DNA of 64,000 nucleotides from positions 27,593,647 through 27,657,646 of the forward strand of contig NC_056547.1 of the NCBI RefSeq assembly GCF_910596095.1. Reading direction: 5' to 3'. The notes below the pieces were generated by a model. That model had not been told where the DNA came from and did not search any database. It was given only the letters and a program-made list of their open reading frames with translations. Positions 34,049 through 45,282 of the stretch are shown piece by piece. This DNA comes from Thunnus maccoyii (taxonomy: Eukaryota > Chordata > Actinopteri > Scombriformes > Scombridae). Positions within the stretch are counted from its first letter, which is position 1. Each line of letters begins with the position of its first letter. A program made the translations under genes and the position numbers.

Positions 34049-35025
34049 CCAAGACTTCCTCTTCTGTGCTCCGGTCATTGTCTACAGTCCGATTAGCGAA
34101 TTGAGATGTCAAGACAGCATTTTGGCTAATCTCCATAAACAAATATATACATATGAATGCAGGTAATTAAGAAAAAGAGCTAATAAAATGTTTAAATCAT
34201 CATCAGATGATAACCAATGGGTCCCAAGATTGCATTTCGGCCAATGCATTCCACCTCTTATTCTCTCCACATGGACTTTTTACCTGCATGCAACCAAACC
34301 CACTCAAACGTGATTGGTCAATACTACTCAGGCTATAAACAGAAACCAGAATGCTTCCAGTACCGAAATCTTGTCCCGTTGCCAGATTCTGCAGATATCT
34401 GTTTTCTAGAGATTAAAAAGTCAGACTACCCTCTGTTCACCTATAATGAAAATTACGATAGCAGCCCCATATTACAACAAACCCCCCGCCCCCACCCTAA
34501 TAATTTTCATACAGTCCCTTATTCCTGGCAGTGTAGAGGATGCGCCAAACAGAATTTAAACCTTCATGTTGGGAAATAAAACGTATAGAGAGTATGTGAA
34601 CAGTTGATTGAATGCATGAAATTGAAAAAAGTCAGATTTTAAAAAAGTAAGAGACCTTTTTTATGATTTTCAGTCAAAACTGTTGGGGGGACCTGACAGG
34701 AATATTTCTAAAATCCTGGATACAGCCCCGACTAAACGAAAGGAGCAGAGACTGAGAGGATTAAACTTTTCACACTGGAACTATAACTTACAATGTAAAA
34801 AATATACTGCCTCTGAGGTATTTAAAGCAAATCTGAAGAAACGTAAGTGTTAAATTATGCCTGCCAAAGATTTCGTCAGACATGTCTGAGTTTACCTTTG
34901 CCCTCCATCAAAAAAAGTACGGTAACAAATTTGGATTCAGCCCAAACTATGATAAGTATCATTAATAAATTATTTTTTTGATACAGGGTGTACTTTGCTA
35001 CCTGTCTTTGTTCACTTTGACTGGT

Positions 35026-35045
35026 GAAAGTGTGTCAGTGGGTTA
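35026..35045 (+). promoter_or_regulatory. RevDR2/RORE-like element upstream of nr1d2
   Basis: GAAAGTGTGTCAGTGGGTTA closely resembles the RevDR2 element that I recall from the mammalian NR1D1 promoter (AAAAGTGTGTCACTGGGGCA). The first half-site is near identical and the two half-sites are 2 bases apart. Such elements bind ROR activators and Rev-erb repressors, giving autorepression. It lies about 550 bases before the ATG. The assignment is by recalled motif, not by alignment. Confidence 0.55.
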
Positions 35046-35086
35046 CATTGACACCAGTGCAGGGCTGTGGGGAAGGAGGAGCCGAT

Positions 35087-35097
35087 GAACTGGGTCA
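35087..35097 (+). promoter_or_regulatory. Second RORE-like site upstream of nr1d2
   Basis: GAACTGGGTCA matches the RORE consensus WAWNTRGGTCA except at the first base. It lies 41 bases after the RevDR2-like site on the same strand. Confidence 0.5.
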
Positions 35098-35593
35098 CAT
35101 GGTCGCACACTGATCGCTACTCGAAACAGTCACTGCAAAAACCAGTTCTTCACAACGCCACCTTTCCCCGTGCTATCTCTGATAGGAAAGCGCTATACTT
35201 CTAGATGTGGCTCAATTACACTGAAGGCAGACGAGCAACAGCTTTTTCTTTTTTGACACAAAGAAGCGACCAACACCTCTGAGGACGGAAAAACTGCCCG
35301 TTCAGCGTCGTTGAAGCCAGTCTCTGAAAACTTAACCGCGTCGGTTTGATATGTTAGATAGCCTCCTGTGAAATTATATCTTCTCTCGTCTCGTCTGTCA
35401 CTGTCAACCGACCGTAACGTCTGTGGTCCTTTTATCAGGTTAAGCGTCGTGAATTTTAAATGTTGTAGCTTTATAGCCACTTTCTCAACCGGGAGCAATC
35501 AGCGACTTTTCAGTTGCTGACCACTAAAACAGAAAAACGGCTTCAGCACTGAGGTAGCAGAGGAGGAGGAAAGCCCCCCGAAACACCTTGGAA

Positions 35594-35612
35594 ATGGAGT
35601 CGACCAAAGCTG
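35594..35612 (+). CDS. nr1d2: nr1d2 exon 1 coding part
   Basis: ATGGAGTCGACCAAAGCTG encodes MESTKA plus one base. The donor is CTG|GTAAGT. The reading frame joins exon 2 to give AGGVIAYI, which matches the human GGVIAYI start. The purine-rich sequence before the ATG is 5' UTR, and its start is not located. Confidence 0.88.
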
Positions 35613-38600
35613 GTAAGTGTGCTTTAACCTTTATTTAAATGGCGAATAGCTGCAGCTTGTTAAATGGGCTAAATATTGTAGTCACATCCTATCATTAGCT
35701 TCAGTGAAATGACGCTTTATGAAAGTGACACGACCTGTTACAGCAAAATGAGGGCTGTTTTATATTTTAAGCAGTCCTCACACTCTGACGAAACACTTGA
35801 AATTTTAAAGGCTGTCGCGTTTACTGGTATGTTAATATTAAACTGGGTTAGGAGTGCCAGTGGGCTGTTGTTATTACTCAAGTACTTGGCTTCAGCAGCA
35901 CTGCAGTCGTCTCTCCTCACATGGACCCGTCAGCCTAGCCATGTGCACCTGTGTTTACGTTCTCCGTGCGTCGCCGCTCATTGGTCGAGCGGCACCGTGA
36001 CGTGGCCATTGCATAATTTGTCCCAGCAAGCTGGCGTGGGGTCTCGCCCGGATACACGTGAGGTTTCTCGCAGCGGCGCGCGGTGACCCAGTTTTCCCGG
36101 GGAAAGAACATGCTGGCTCCACGTGGGGGCGTGTTGAAAAAAAAATCATGTTATGATGCATTCAGGGCCCGTGGGTCACCCAATGCTCCATGTATTTTAT
36201 CCTGTTCTAGTCAGGGCATTTAACTTATTAAAGTAGCTAGAAATAGCATCCAATTCAGTTTTCACATGGTTGATGTGAAAATGTGTATTAAATCTCACTG
36301 GTTTTAGTGTCGACATTATTCAGCAATATTGGAACAAAAATAAATAAAGATGCGTAAAGATGCAGAATGGCACATCCTGCTTGACATGCTGAAATTGATT
36401 CTTTTAATTAACTGATTGACCATAGCTTCTGTAATCAAATGACAGGATCTGATCATCTTTATTTCTCCAAAGTATTTAGTTTAACTAGACCAACAGGTTT
36501 CCCACTGGCTTGAAAGGGTTAAAATCACCATTTCCCATGGGCCATGAATGCAGCACCTTTTTCTGTGTTCTGTTTTCCAGCTTTAACTTAGATAAAATTA
36601 GCCAAAACAAAAAACAGCCTCAAGTCTAGCTGTTTTTATCCTCAAAATGAAACCTTACAATTTGTCACTTTAAATTTCACACTTCAGTACTTGCCAGTAA
36701 AACACTAAGCAAGAATGATAAATAAGACAAATGGTTAAATATGTGGAGTGAAAACAGCTTTGATAATATCATAATATTGCAAAATGATTCATAGTATTTT
36801 GACATATTCTGTGACATATGTTTGTCTATTTCTATTCTGTCTGACTCGACACAGGAATGTTTTTGAAACATACAGTATTATCTAACACACAGAAATTCAA
36901 TGACAAGGAGTCCAAAATGACTCCCTATTCTTGAAAAAATGTTTAGTTTTTTAGTATAAATCACATTTGCTGTGAAAAATAATTGGAACAAAAGTTTCTA
37001 GTCCATCATTACGCTGGTATTGTTTAGTATGAATGCCTATTGTTAGTCGAAAAATCGTACAACTACAATGTATGGAATGCATTGTCTGCTGACTCGATGG
37101 AATCCGCCTGTTATATCAGTATGTGCTATTAGGTTGAATAAATTCATCCTATTAAGAATATCATTTGACACTAGAACATTTTATGATGGAGGCTGTATAT
37201 GTGAATGGTTGCAGGGATCGGCCAGACTACCTACTACACACACCCTTGTGAAGCTGACATTATGTAATGGCTGTTACCTAATCATTGAGAATGGCAGGGG
37301 AAGAAATCAGGTCAGCCTATGTTGAGGGGAAAAAACGGCTCAGCAGCAGCAGCCTGTCTGCTCGACTCCTACTGGCTGAGGACGCTGTTGCCCTCTTTAT
37401 GTTAAGCCAGTTCCACAGAAAAAGCGTCTGGATGTGGTGATGACTAGAGTTTCATTTCATCGAAGGGGAAGGAAACAGCAAGGAGTTAGCGTAAGCGCTG
37501 ATGGCCACCATGACTGAGCAGACAAAGAAAAGAGCTCCTCCTACAGAAATTTGAATGTCCTCGACGTAGAATCAAAGAATTTAGGCCTAGTCGTCACAGT
37601 GCTGGACACAGTAGTTTGATGGGTGATTATTGGGAATTTTGGTGCTAAAACACCACAGCACTAAGAATGTATAAAGGGAGGACTTTGATGATTACTCAAC
37701 TAATGCTGGGCGTACGTGCAGCACTCTGCCTTTTGAAAATAATATGCAAATTATTGTTATGCAAATTCGATTTTTTATGACTAAGTAGAAAATAAAGATT
37801 AGTGAGATTGAAAGAATAGACTGTTTGTCTCTGGATTCTTAACTTTTGGTGCACTCAACCCGTAGCCCACTAGTTCCTACAGAGGACATAAATCTTTAAA
37901 AAAAAAAACAGGTCATAAAAAGTTTGCTTCATTTTTAAAAAAGGTTCAGTAATTCCCTAAAACAGCTAGTCACTGTAGTTATTGCCAAATGATACTCAGA
38001 CAGGAGAAAATAGTGCGTTTGTTGAGGACTATTTTCAGCTGTGGATTAATCCACACTTGGTGCTCTAGTCAGTATTTACAGCAGCAGGAGGGTGTGTGTG
38101 TGTGTGTGTGTGTGTGTTGCGCGGGGGTGGGGGAGGGGGGCACTGTAATAAACTACAGTTTGTGTGTTCATGGTAATGAAGGAACAGGTCACCCAGTGCA
38201 ACATGTGACTCATTTGTATGTGTTTAATTGTTTTTGAGCCATATGGCACAGAGGAATATGATATATCAGTCTTTGATACACACACAAAATACTTGTTCAT
38301 AGGATCAATTCATTCTTGGTTTAAGTATTTTCATGGGATTTATTAACAAAAATAAAATACAGAATATCACCAGAGGTATCCTCTGAGAAAAAATTAAAGT
38401 GCCATCAAAAAAAAATGTCAAATAAATCACACCGCACCTACTAGCACAAAGCTCTGCACAGTGTTGAGTTGCTGCTGCAGTCCCTGTCATCATGGCCTAT
38501 TTTCTCTCTTGTCTTTGTGCACCAGGAGGCGTAATAGCCTACATCAGCTCGTCCAGCTCTACCTCCAGCCCGGAGTCCTGCCACAGCGACTCCTCCAACG

Positions 38601-41600
38601 GCAGCTACCAGTCATCCTCCCCACCCCACGGCTCCTCGCCCAGCCGCCGCCAGCTGGGTCAGCCGGCTGACCCCACACTGCCCGCCGGGGGCCAAAGCCT
38701 CCCTGGGACTCAGAAAAATGGACGATCCTCCTCCACTGCAAAATGTGGCATCACAAGTAAGTAGGCGAACTGTATGAACCTTACCAAAGTTGTGGAGAGA
38801 AATGTTTCTGAGAGAACTTGTTTGACATCGGGGGAAGATGTGCACGCAGTCTGAAAGTAGGGCAGCAGCTTTTAGTTTTAGTTGGAGTAATACTGTGGTG
38901 ATGAGTCCTGGTGCCTCCCCATTGCTAGGAACACAAATCTGGAGAGAAACACTAATTCTGCACATGTGAAATAGATGTTCTCACATGTGATGTCTTATAT
39001 ATTTCACATGAGAAATTGCAGTTTGGAGAATGGTTGACAATATTGTCAAATCTAAACAGTCGGCAGATATAATATACTAAAACATTCCAAATCCCTATCT
39101 CCCAATGAAACTATAAGAACGTGTTTTTGTATCAACCTCAGAAATCAACGGCCTGGTGCTGCTGTGTAAGGTGTGCGGCGACGTGGCCTCTGGTTTCCAC
39201 TACGGCGTCCATGCCTGTGAGGGCTGTAAGGTGAGGTCTGCTCTCTGAATCTCACACACACACACACACAGACACACACACACACACACAGACACCTGGC
39301 AAACATCGACTGTGACACAGCGTTGGGCAGAGCAGCACTGACGGGGGCTGAAGTTGAAGTGGGTCACCTCCAGCGTTGCCATCTGTACAGCTACAACTGG
39401 AGACTTAGGGAACTAGTTCACTCTCCCCATATTTATATCAGCTGCCCCTTATACTTCACGTTGCTGTGTGGCCTAGTTCACTGTGGGGAGCAGGTCACAA
39501 TGACAGACACGCCACAGCTTGCCGTAGAGGAGGAACACACACTTATGTTAGTTGGCTAGAGTTTTGCTCTTTTACTCAAATTGAGATATAGATCCAATAC
39601 TGTGCAAATTCTCATTTTTTTTATTACCTTTTTATTCAATCTGCTGCAGTTTTGTAGCAATAAATTTTAATATATACAGAAAAATTGAGTTTAATCGGAC
39701 GTGAAAATGCTCAAATCTAAAGGTGAATATTCGGGCAAAATGTCAGAATCTTCGTGACGTAAATCCAACACTGAGACATGTATACACACAGCTATCTGTG
39801 ACGTCTGACGTGTTTGTGTTTGTGAACACACACACAGGGCTTCTTCAGGAGGAGCATCCAGCAGAACATCCAGTATAAGAAGTGCCTTAAGAACGAGAGC
39901 TGCCCCATCATGAGGATCAACAGGAACCGCTGCCAGCAGTGTCGCTTCAAGAAATGCCTGATGGTGGGGATGTCCAGAGACTGTGAGTATCCGCTGTGTG
40001 TGCCGCACCTGCAGTAATTACTGTCAGGCTCATATGAGCATCACTCATTGATTCAGCCTCTACAGAGAGGGGATCACACAGACAGATGCCTTGATTGTGT
40101 GTTGTGTGAGTTAACAGAGATACTTTGTAATGTTATTCTCAGTAAAATCAACATAGTGAGGCTACTTCCATTCATTAACTTTAGCTAACACCTAGTGATT
40201 TGCTAACACTTAGTGACCAGATTAGAAAATAATATAAAAGGTTTATGCCATATGTTTAGTGTTTTAATCCTACAGTTCCCATGATTCAGCTTGATAGCCT
40301 ATTTTTGTTACATTCCTGCCCAGTAAATACCCAAGTCTGTCAAACTCCTCTCCCCCAGTTTGTAATGCAGACCGTCTTTCATGAGTAGTCTCCAAATCCA
40401 AGCTGAGATAACAGCTCATGACATCATCATGACATTGTCAGGGTTATTTCACTGTTTTCACGTGTTTTCCCTATGACTAGTGAATTTAACTCAATGTGTA
40501 ACATTGGTGGAGTGCTCTTAAAAATGTGCACATGACGCTTGTTATATTGTACATGCATCACTTAAAGCAAACTAAACCAGAAAAATAAAAATTGCTATTT
40601 TCTAACTTGTTACTCAAATCTGTAAAATCATTCAAGTGAATCCTGCTGACACGATTGTCTCCTCACTGTTCAGCTGTGCGCTTTGGCCGCATCCCCAAGC
40701 GTGAGAAACAGCGCATGCTGCTGGAGATGCAGAGTGCCATGAACAACATGATGAACAACAGCCAGCTGCACAGCAGTCAAGAGCTGCCCATCGCCAAACC
40801 GCTGCCAGCCTGCGCCACTGAACCTACCTCTGGGGACACTGGCCCCACCCCCTCCTCCTCTCCATCCGCCTCACCACGCTCCAGCCAATCAGACTCCAGC
40901 TCTGATCCGGAACCCACTGTGGCCATGGACACCAGCCCCAGCTCAGCCTCGCCCAGCGCATCAGACAGCGGGGAGGAAGAGGTGATCGGCTCGGTGACCA
41001 GGGCCCACCAGGAGACCTTCATGTATAACCAGGAGCAGAGCAGCCTGACAAGCGATGCCCCGCCCCCCTCGGGCCTGCAGAACAGTGGTGTCGCCAAAAA
41101 CACCGTTAACCACCGGACAGAGGAGCGGCAAGACGTCTGGAACCACCACAACAACCTGGTCACCATGGCAGCCCAGGACCCCCCCTCCAGCCTGGGCCCT
41201 CAGGGTCCGGAGGTCAACAGCAATGGCAGCCACTGCCCCTTCAGACTGTCCAGGAGCGCTGCCACCAGCCACTGTCCCGCCTACACACACGGAGCTTTCA
41301 GAGCTCCGGCCAATGAGGACCCCGCCAATGGAGCCTACAGTGGGCCCCTGTGGAGAGGTGGCAACAGGATGCATCTGGTAAGAATTAACAAGGAGAGGAG
41401 TGTTTATTAGTATAGCACAAAACCAATTTGAAATGCTTAACACAAGGAATGAAAAAGTATTTAAATGAAAAGACAGAGAAAAGGAGAACATGTGTTGAAC
41501 TAAAGATTAATGAGTTAAAATAAAGTAACAATAGACAAAAGGACAGAAACAGAAAATGGAAAATAAACTAAAGTTTGGGTTCAGAGAGAATTAAAATAAC

Positions 41601-43177
41601 ATAGAAACTAAAAACTGTAAGAACACCAACACAGATCAGGGCTGTACTTTGGCACTAAAGTGCTTAATAAATAACGTAATCTAAAGAAAATCTTGATAAC
41701 AGTTATTTATGACACAGACAGCCAGTGTAGTCATCTGAGAACTTATGCAGTAATAGATTTTTGTAGTAGTTTGGTCGCTTTGTAACAACATGGTCCAGCT
41801 TCCTAAATATAAATTTTTTCAAAGTCTTGCGTCATAAATACTTAAAACTGCATTAGTTAATTGATTTCTGGCCACTGGGGGGCAGCAAAACAACATCTGA
41901 CAATGTGTTAAAATAGACTCAAAGGCTATGTTGACCCGACCCAGTTGCTGATGAGCCACTCCGGGTTGGTCACTACATGAAGGCCCTTTCACATTGTACA
42001 TGCTCCTTTATGCATTGTTAATATAAAAATACTGATACATTTTTTACATAACTCAGTGCAATGAGTTTAGAGGTAATAAACCAGTGGTGACTTTTGAAGG
42101 TCAAAGTGACACTTGTCCTGAATGACTTTGTATTGAATTTTAGAAATACTGTAACGTGGTTAACTCAGATTTATTGTAGGTTATGTGCAGTTTGTTTCAT
42201 GTTTCAGTATTACATTCCTCTGTCCTTCCCTCAGGTTTGTCCCATGAACACGTCTCCTCACGTGGACCCTCAGAAGTCTGGCCATGAGGTTTGGGAGGAG
42301 TTCTCCCACAGCTTCACCCCGGCTGTCAGGGAGGTGGTGGAGTTTGCCAAGAAGATCCCAGGCTTCAGAGACCTGTCCCAGCCCGACCAGGTCAGCCTGC
42401 TGAAGGCTGGCACCTTTGAGGTACGCTACCTTTGCCCACGTGCCACACACATTTCTCAGTTTTCATAAAAGGCTGATGATGTAACAAAAGGCGTCACATC
42501 AGTTGTTCTCAGACTGACAGTGTTTGTGGCGCAGGTGTTGGTGGTTCGCTTTGCCTCACTCTTCGACGTGAAAGACCGCACCGTCACCTTCCTGGGTGGG
42601 AAGAAGTACAGCGTGGACACTCTGAGGGCCATGGGCGCCGGGGACCTCCTCAACTCCATGTTTGACTTCAGCGAGAAGCTCATCAACCTCGGCCTCAGCG
42701 AGGAGGAGATGAGCCTCTTCACTGCAGTGGTTCTGGTGTCTGCAGGTTGGTTTTTTCCTCTTTTCCTATCCTGCTAATACTCTCATGACCCAGCAGACTT
42801 GTGTTGTGACCCCTGGGAGTAGTTTTCATCCAACGTACCACAAATTTGAACAGAATTCTCTCAAAAAAAACAAGTGGATGGACTTAGTTTTGGAATATTT
42901 TATGTACCTTTTTAATTCCATCCTCAAAGATGTATACCATCTCTCAGCCTAACACTAACTTATCGGCATCCATCCTCCAGATCGCTCTGGCATCGAGAAC
43001 GTGAACTCAGTGGAGGCCCTGCAGGAGACGCTGATCCGCGCCTTGCGAAGCCTCATCACCAAGAACCACCCCAACGAGTCAGCCATCTTCACCAAACTGC
43101 TGCTCAAACTGCCCGACTTGCGCTCCCTCAACAACATGCACTCTGAGGAGCTGCTGGCTTTCAAGGTCCATTCCTGA
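35594..43177 (+). CDS. nr1d2: Nuclear receptor NR1D2 (Rev-erb beta)
   Basis: Eight coding exons (35594-35612, 38526-38756, 39142-39230, 39838-39982, 40674-41377, 42235-42420, 42535-42745, 42981-43177) join in frame to 593 residues; human NR1D2 has 579. It is a heme-sensing transcriptional repressor that binds RORE and RevDR2 sites and recruits NCoR/HDAC3 in the circadian clock. Seen: a Ser-rich N-terminus starting MESTKAGGVIAYI; two zinc fingers (Cys92/95/109/112 and 129/135/145/148) with P-box EGCKG; the A-box side [13 protein letters not shown]; a long Ser/Pro-rich hinge in exon 5; and a ligand-binding domain from about 397. Cys398 and His582 match the human heme ligands Cys384 and His568. 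The protein ends LLAFKVHS after helix 11, with no helix 12, so it cannot recruit coactivators. NR1D2 is favoured over NR1D1 by KNHPNES and FKVHS. The a/b duplicate is not decided. Confidence 0.97.
36055..36125. promoter_or_regulatory. E-box / RORE / E-box cluster in nr1d2 intron 1
   Basis: CACGTG at 36055-36060 and 36120-36125 flank TGACCCAGTTT at 36084-36094. The latter is a perfect RORE (WAWNTRGGTCA) on the minus strand. All three fit in 71 bases of a CpG-rich patch. E-boxes bind CLOCK/BMAL1 and RORE sites bind ROR or Rev-erb, so this is a plausible clock input module for nr1d2. Confidence 0.6.
37890..38205 (+). repeat. Dispersed repeat, copy 2, in nr1d2 intron 1
   Basis: The same ordered blocks as at 26385-26645 (CAGCTAGTCACTGTAG, GACAGGAGAAAATAGTGC, GGACTATTTTCAGCTGTG, TTCATGGTAATGAAGG). 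A TG run and G-rich stretch (38091-38140) have expanded inside this copy. It ends about 320 bases before exon 2. Confidence 0.75.
38526..38756 (+). CDS. nr1d2: nr1d2 exon 2 (N-terminal Ser-rich region)
   Basis: The acceptor is TGCACCAG. The exon encodes [20 protein letters not shown] and a Ser/Pro/Gly-rich segment. The donor was taken as CACAA|GTAAGT at 38757, which keeps the frame into KINGLVLLC. Confidence 0.92.
38757..39141. other. nr1d2 intron 2
   Basis: Short intron with no element seen. Boundaries are GTAAGT and ATCAACCTCAG. Confidence 0.85.
39142..39230 (+). CDS. nr1d2: nr1d2 exon 3 (first zinc finger)
   Basis: It encodes [20 protein letters not shown] through VHACEGCK, with four zinc-binding cysteines and the start of the P-box. 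The donor AAG|GTGAGG falls after CEGCK, the conserved intron position of NR1D genes. Confidence 0.97.
39231..39837. other. nr1d2 intron 3 with CA repeat
   Basis: An interrupted CA repeat (39253-39291) follows the donor closely, and the acceptor is itself set in a short ACACAC run. Nothing else was seen. Confidence 0.85.
39838..39982 (+). CDS. nr1d2: nr1d2 exon 4 (second zinc finger)
   Basis: It encodes [20 protein letters not shown] through [17 protein letters not shown], with the second zinc-binding cysteine set. It ends GACT|GTGAGT, phase 1. Confidence 0.97.
39983..40673. other. nr1d2 intron 4
   Basis: AT-rich with no element or exon seen. The acceptor is CACTGTTCAG. Confidence 0.85.
40674..41377 (+). 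CDS. nr1d2: nr1d2 exon 5 (hinge)
   Basis: It encodes [20 protein letters not shown], the C-terminal extension of the DNA-binding domain, followed by a long low-complexity hinge rich in Ser, Pro, Thr and Asn. [15 protein letters not shown] is the conserved island also seen in human NR1D2. It ends RMHL|GTAAGA. Long antisense frames here are shadows of its GC-rich codons. Confidence 0.95.
41378..42234. other. nr1d2 intron 5
   Basis: AT-rich with no exon or recognisable element. The acceptor is CCTTCCCTCAG. Confidence 0.85.
42235..42420 (+). CDS. nr1d2: nr1d2 exon 6 (start of ligand-binding domain)
   Basis: It encodes [20 protein letters not shown] through [12 protein letters not shown]. The cysteine in VCPM (Cys398) corresponds to the heme-ligating, redox-sensitive Cys384 of human REV-ERB beta. 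Both ends are phase 0. Confidence 0.96.
42535..42745 (+). CDS. nr1d2: nr1d2 exon 7 (ligand-binding domain core)
   Basis: It encodes [37 protein letters not shown] and [18 protein letters not shown], up to VVLVSA. The donor is GCAG|GTTGGT. Confidence 0.96.
42981..43177 (+). CDS. nr1d2: nr1d2 terminal coding exon
   Basis: The acceptor is CATCCTCCAG. It encodes [20 protein letters not shown] to the C-terminus [15 protein letters not shown], with stop TGA at 43175-43177. The His in NNMH is the second heme ligand. Confidence 0.97.
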
Positions 43178-44690
43178 AGTAGTACTTGACCCCCAGACAC
43201 AAACTTAACGCCAGTGAGCGGACGTGGACCACCGTCTCCCCTCACCTCCCACTCAAAAACCACACCTGCACCTCCACACTTCTCCCATGAGGCTTTGGGC
43301 CCCCGACGGTTCTGTTCCTTCTGTCTATAAGTTGAACTAAAGCTCAAAGCTGTCATTAAACGGGGGGGGGAAGAAGACCATAAAATGTCCTTGTACTGTA
43401 CTGTAGGGCGTAACTGCCTGTGTGATGGTAATGCATACATACAGACACACTGAGTGATGTATATGTTTCTTGTGTTTGTGTGTAGCATACTGTACCTTAG
43501 CAACTGTACAAATGTTAGAAGCACTTTTCTGTATAGTGTAGACTGGTATTTTTGCATTCATAGTGCAATATGTGACTGCTTTTTGATTTGAGCTGTATAG
43601 TGAGGAGTCAAGAAACTTACGGCAGACATTAATCATTGAATAGGTGCTGTGTTCATGTGATGGGAGAGAGTTGTAAACCTAAAACCCCCCTGGACACCGA
43701 ATGACTGATGAGGAGAATCCTCTTTAAAAACAAACAAACAAAGCAGAAGACAATGAGAGGAATGTGGACATGAAGCTGCTACAAGTTCCAGCTTTCCAGT
43801 TTGGTCGTCAGAGAATGTTGTTTGTATTTGAATGAATCTGGAGAGCAAAATAAGGTGATCTTCTTATTTCATGCTTTTCATGCAGTTGTGTACGTGCTAT
43901 GCTGTGTTTTTTTGTCAGTTGCGTGTCATTTTTTTTCTAAATTATTTGGGCATTGTGACAAATGTATTCAGTGTCACTCTATTGCTTGCAATATCTGATT
44001 TCCACACATACAGATCAGTGGAAACGGAGACACTGAACCAGTGAAGTCTTGGACTTGTTTCAGCATCTCGGAGATACATTTTCACCTCTCTTATATTTTC
44101 CTTAAAGAAAAAAAACTTACAGGTGTTATTTCTGAAATCCCAGTGTCTTCTGTCCCGCCTGTCCCGGGTCGCATCAAGACACCCGATGTCGCTGTCATGA
44201 CTCCGGATGGCAGAGAAACGTTGCTCTGGTGTTGCCTCACAGTCAGTCACCAGCAACTCCCACTTGCTTGAATAGACTTTTTTTTTTTTCCATTTCTGTT
44301 AGACAAACTGTACAGACTTTAGTTGAGTATAGTTAAACTGAATAGATAGGATTATCCACATAAAATATGATTGTATTATTACTGAAACGATTGTAATTTA
44401 AAGAATAAGCTGAGTCGAGGTGACAGCTGAGTTACTGGTGTTCAGATATTTTGCGACGCCATCTTTTCGTTTCATGCGTTCCCTGTCGAAGAATTCAGAA
44501 TGTCTGAGCTTTAATATCCAGAGCTTCTGTCATTGTGTTAACATTGCTGACATGTGGTTCTGTTTTCCTCTGTGAAAGGATTGCAGTATGCATAGATTTC
44601 TATATAAATATATACATACTATCATACATACATAACTGTATAGATGAATATATCTATATAAATAAATTTTATAAATGCAATTCTCTCACT
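43178..44690 (+). other. nr1d2: Probable nr1d2 3' UTR
   Basis: About 1.5 kb after the stop. It is AT-rich towards the end, with AATAAA at 44661-44666. The end is inferred from that signal; earlier cleavage is possible. No repeat element was recognised within it. Confidence 0.5.
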
Positions 44691-45282
44691 GCAGTGGTTA
44701 TTTATTTTGTCTGGTTGTCTTTGAATTAAGCAAAATCAGTTTGAAATTTTATTGGAGACCCCTAAAGTTTCCTAAAAATAAGGTGGGTGATGTAAAAAAC
44801 AAAAAAATATATAAGAAGTAATAAAAGTTAAGAAGAAAATATTAGAAAATAGTCTTAAAGAATTTAACAGTTTTATCTAAAAGAAGTCTTCAATTGAGTT
44901 TGACTCAAAGAACTCAAAGATTTAAACATAAAACTGCATTGAAACTACAGCTGTTTCTCCAGTATCACACATAATGACATAATTCATTACATTTGCTATA
45001 AAAATAGAGCATTACGTTTACAGCTGCCCTAAAGCTTTACTGCTCACTGTGCTCATTATCCATCTGGGGTTTGTTTTCATTCATCATTAAAAAACTCTAA
45101 TAACGATGCAGTATTTCACGTTAATTCCTGAAACTGTTCTGCACCCCTGCTAAAAGTCTGTTTGAGCCGTTAATCTATCTGTCTCTCAATAAGCAGGACA
45201 TTTCAAAAACTATTTCACATTACCAATTACATTTGGTGGAAAAGGCAAAGTGTGAACAATTTGGTTTTTGGTCTAGATGTGT

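Larger units (their letters stand above)
24450..35020. other. Spacer between rpl15 and nr1d2, no gene seen
   Basis: About 10.5 kb with no supported exon. It holds the repeats listed at 26385, 26690, 26925 and 31581, plus a dispersed-repeat scrap near 32085-32165 (CAAATTTCATTGCAATCCAT). The longest anonymous frame (34217-34579 plus, 120 codons) has no domain, codon bias or splice context that I can recognise. Canonical CACGTG E-boxes occur at 30462 and 33591. Confidence 0.6.
35613..38525. other. nr1d2 intron 1 with CpG-rich 5' part
   Basis: The first 550 bases are CpG-rich and carry the E-box/RORE cluster listed separately, and a CRE-like TGACGTGG at 35998-36005. The rest is AT-rich and holds the dispersed repeat at 37890-38205, which includes a TG run (38091-38116). 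A perfect D-box-like TTATGTAA lies at 37260-37267. No further exon was seen. Confidence 0.65.

Noticed and set aside
34217..34579. 120-codon frame upstream of nr1d2
   Set aside because: No family resemblance, no splice or promoter context, and a length possible by chance.
41055..41381. Alternate plus-strand frame in nr1d2 exon 5
   Set aside because: Out-of-frame shadow; the joined nr1d2 frame is continuous through all eight exons.
40777..41491. Antisense frames of 129 and 176 codons under nr1d2 exon 5
   Set aside because: They mirror a GC-rich coding exon whose sense frame has clear homology and splice sites; no antisense signal or domain was seen.
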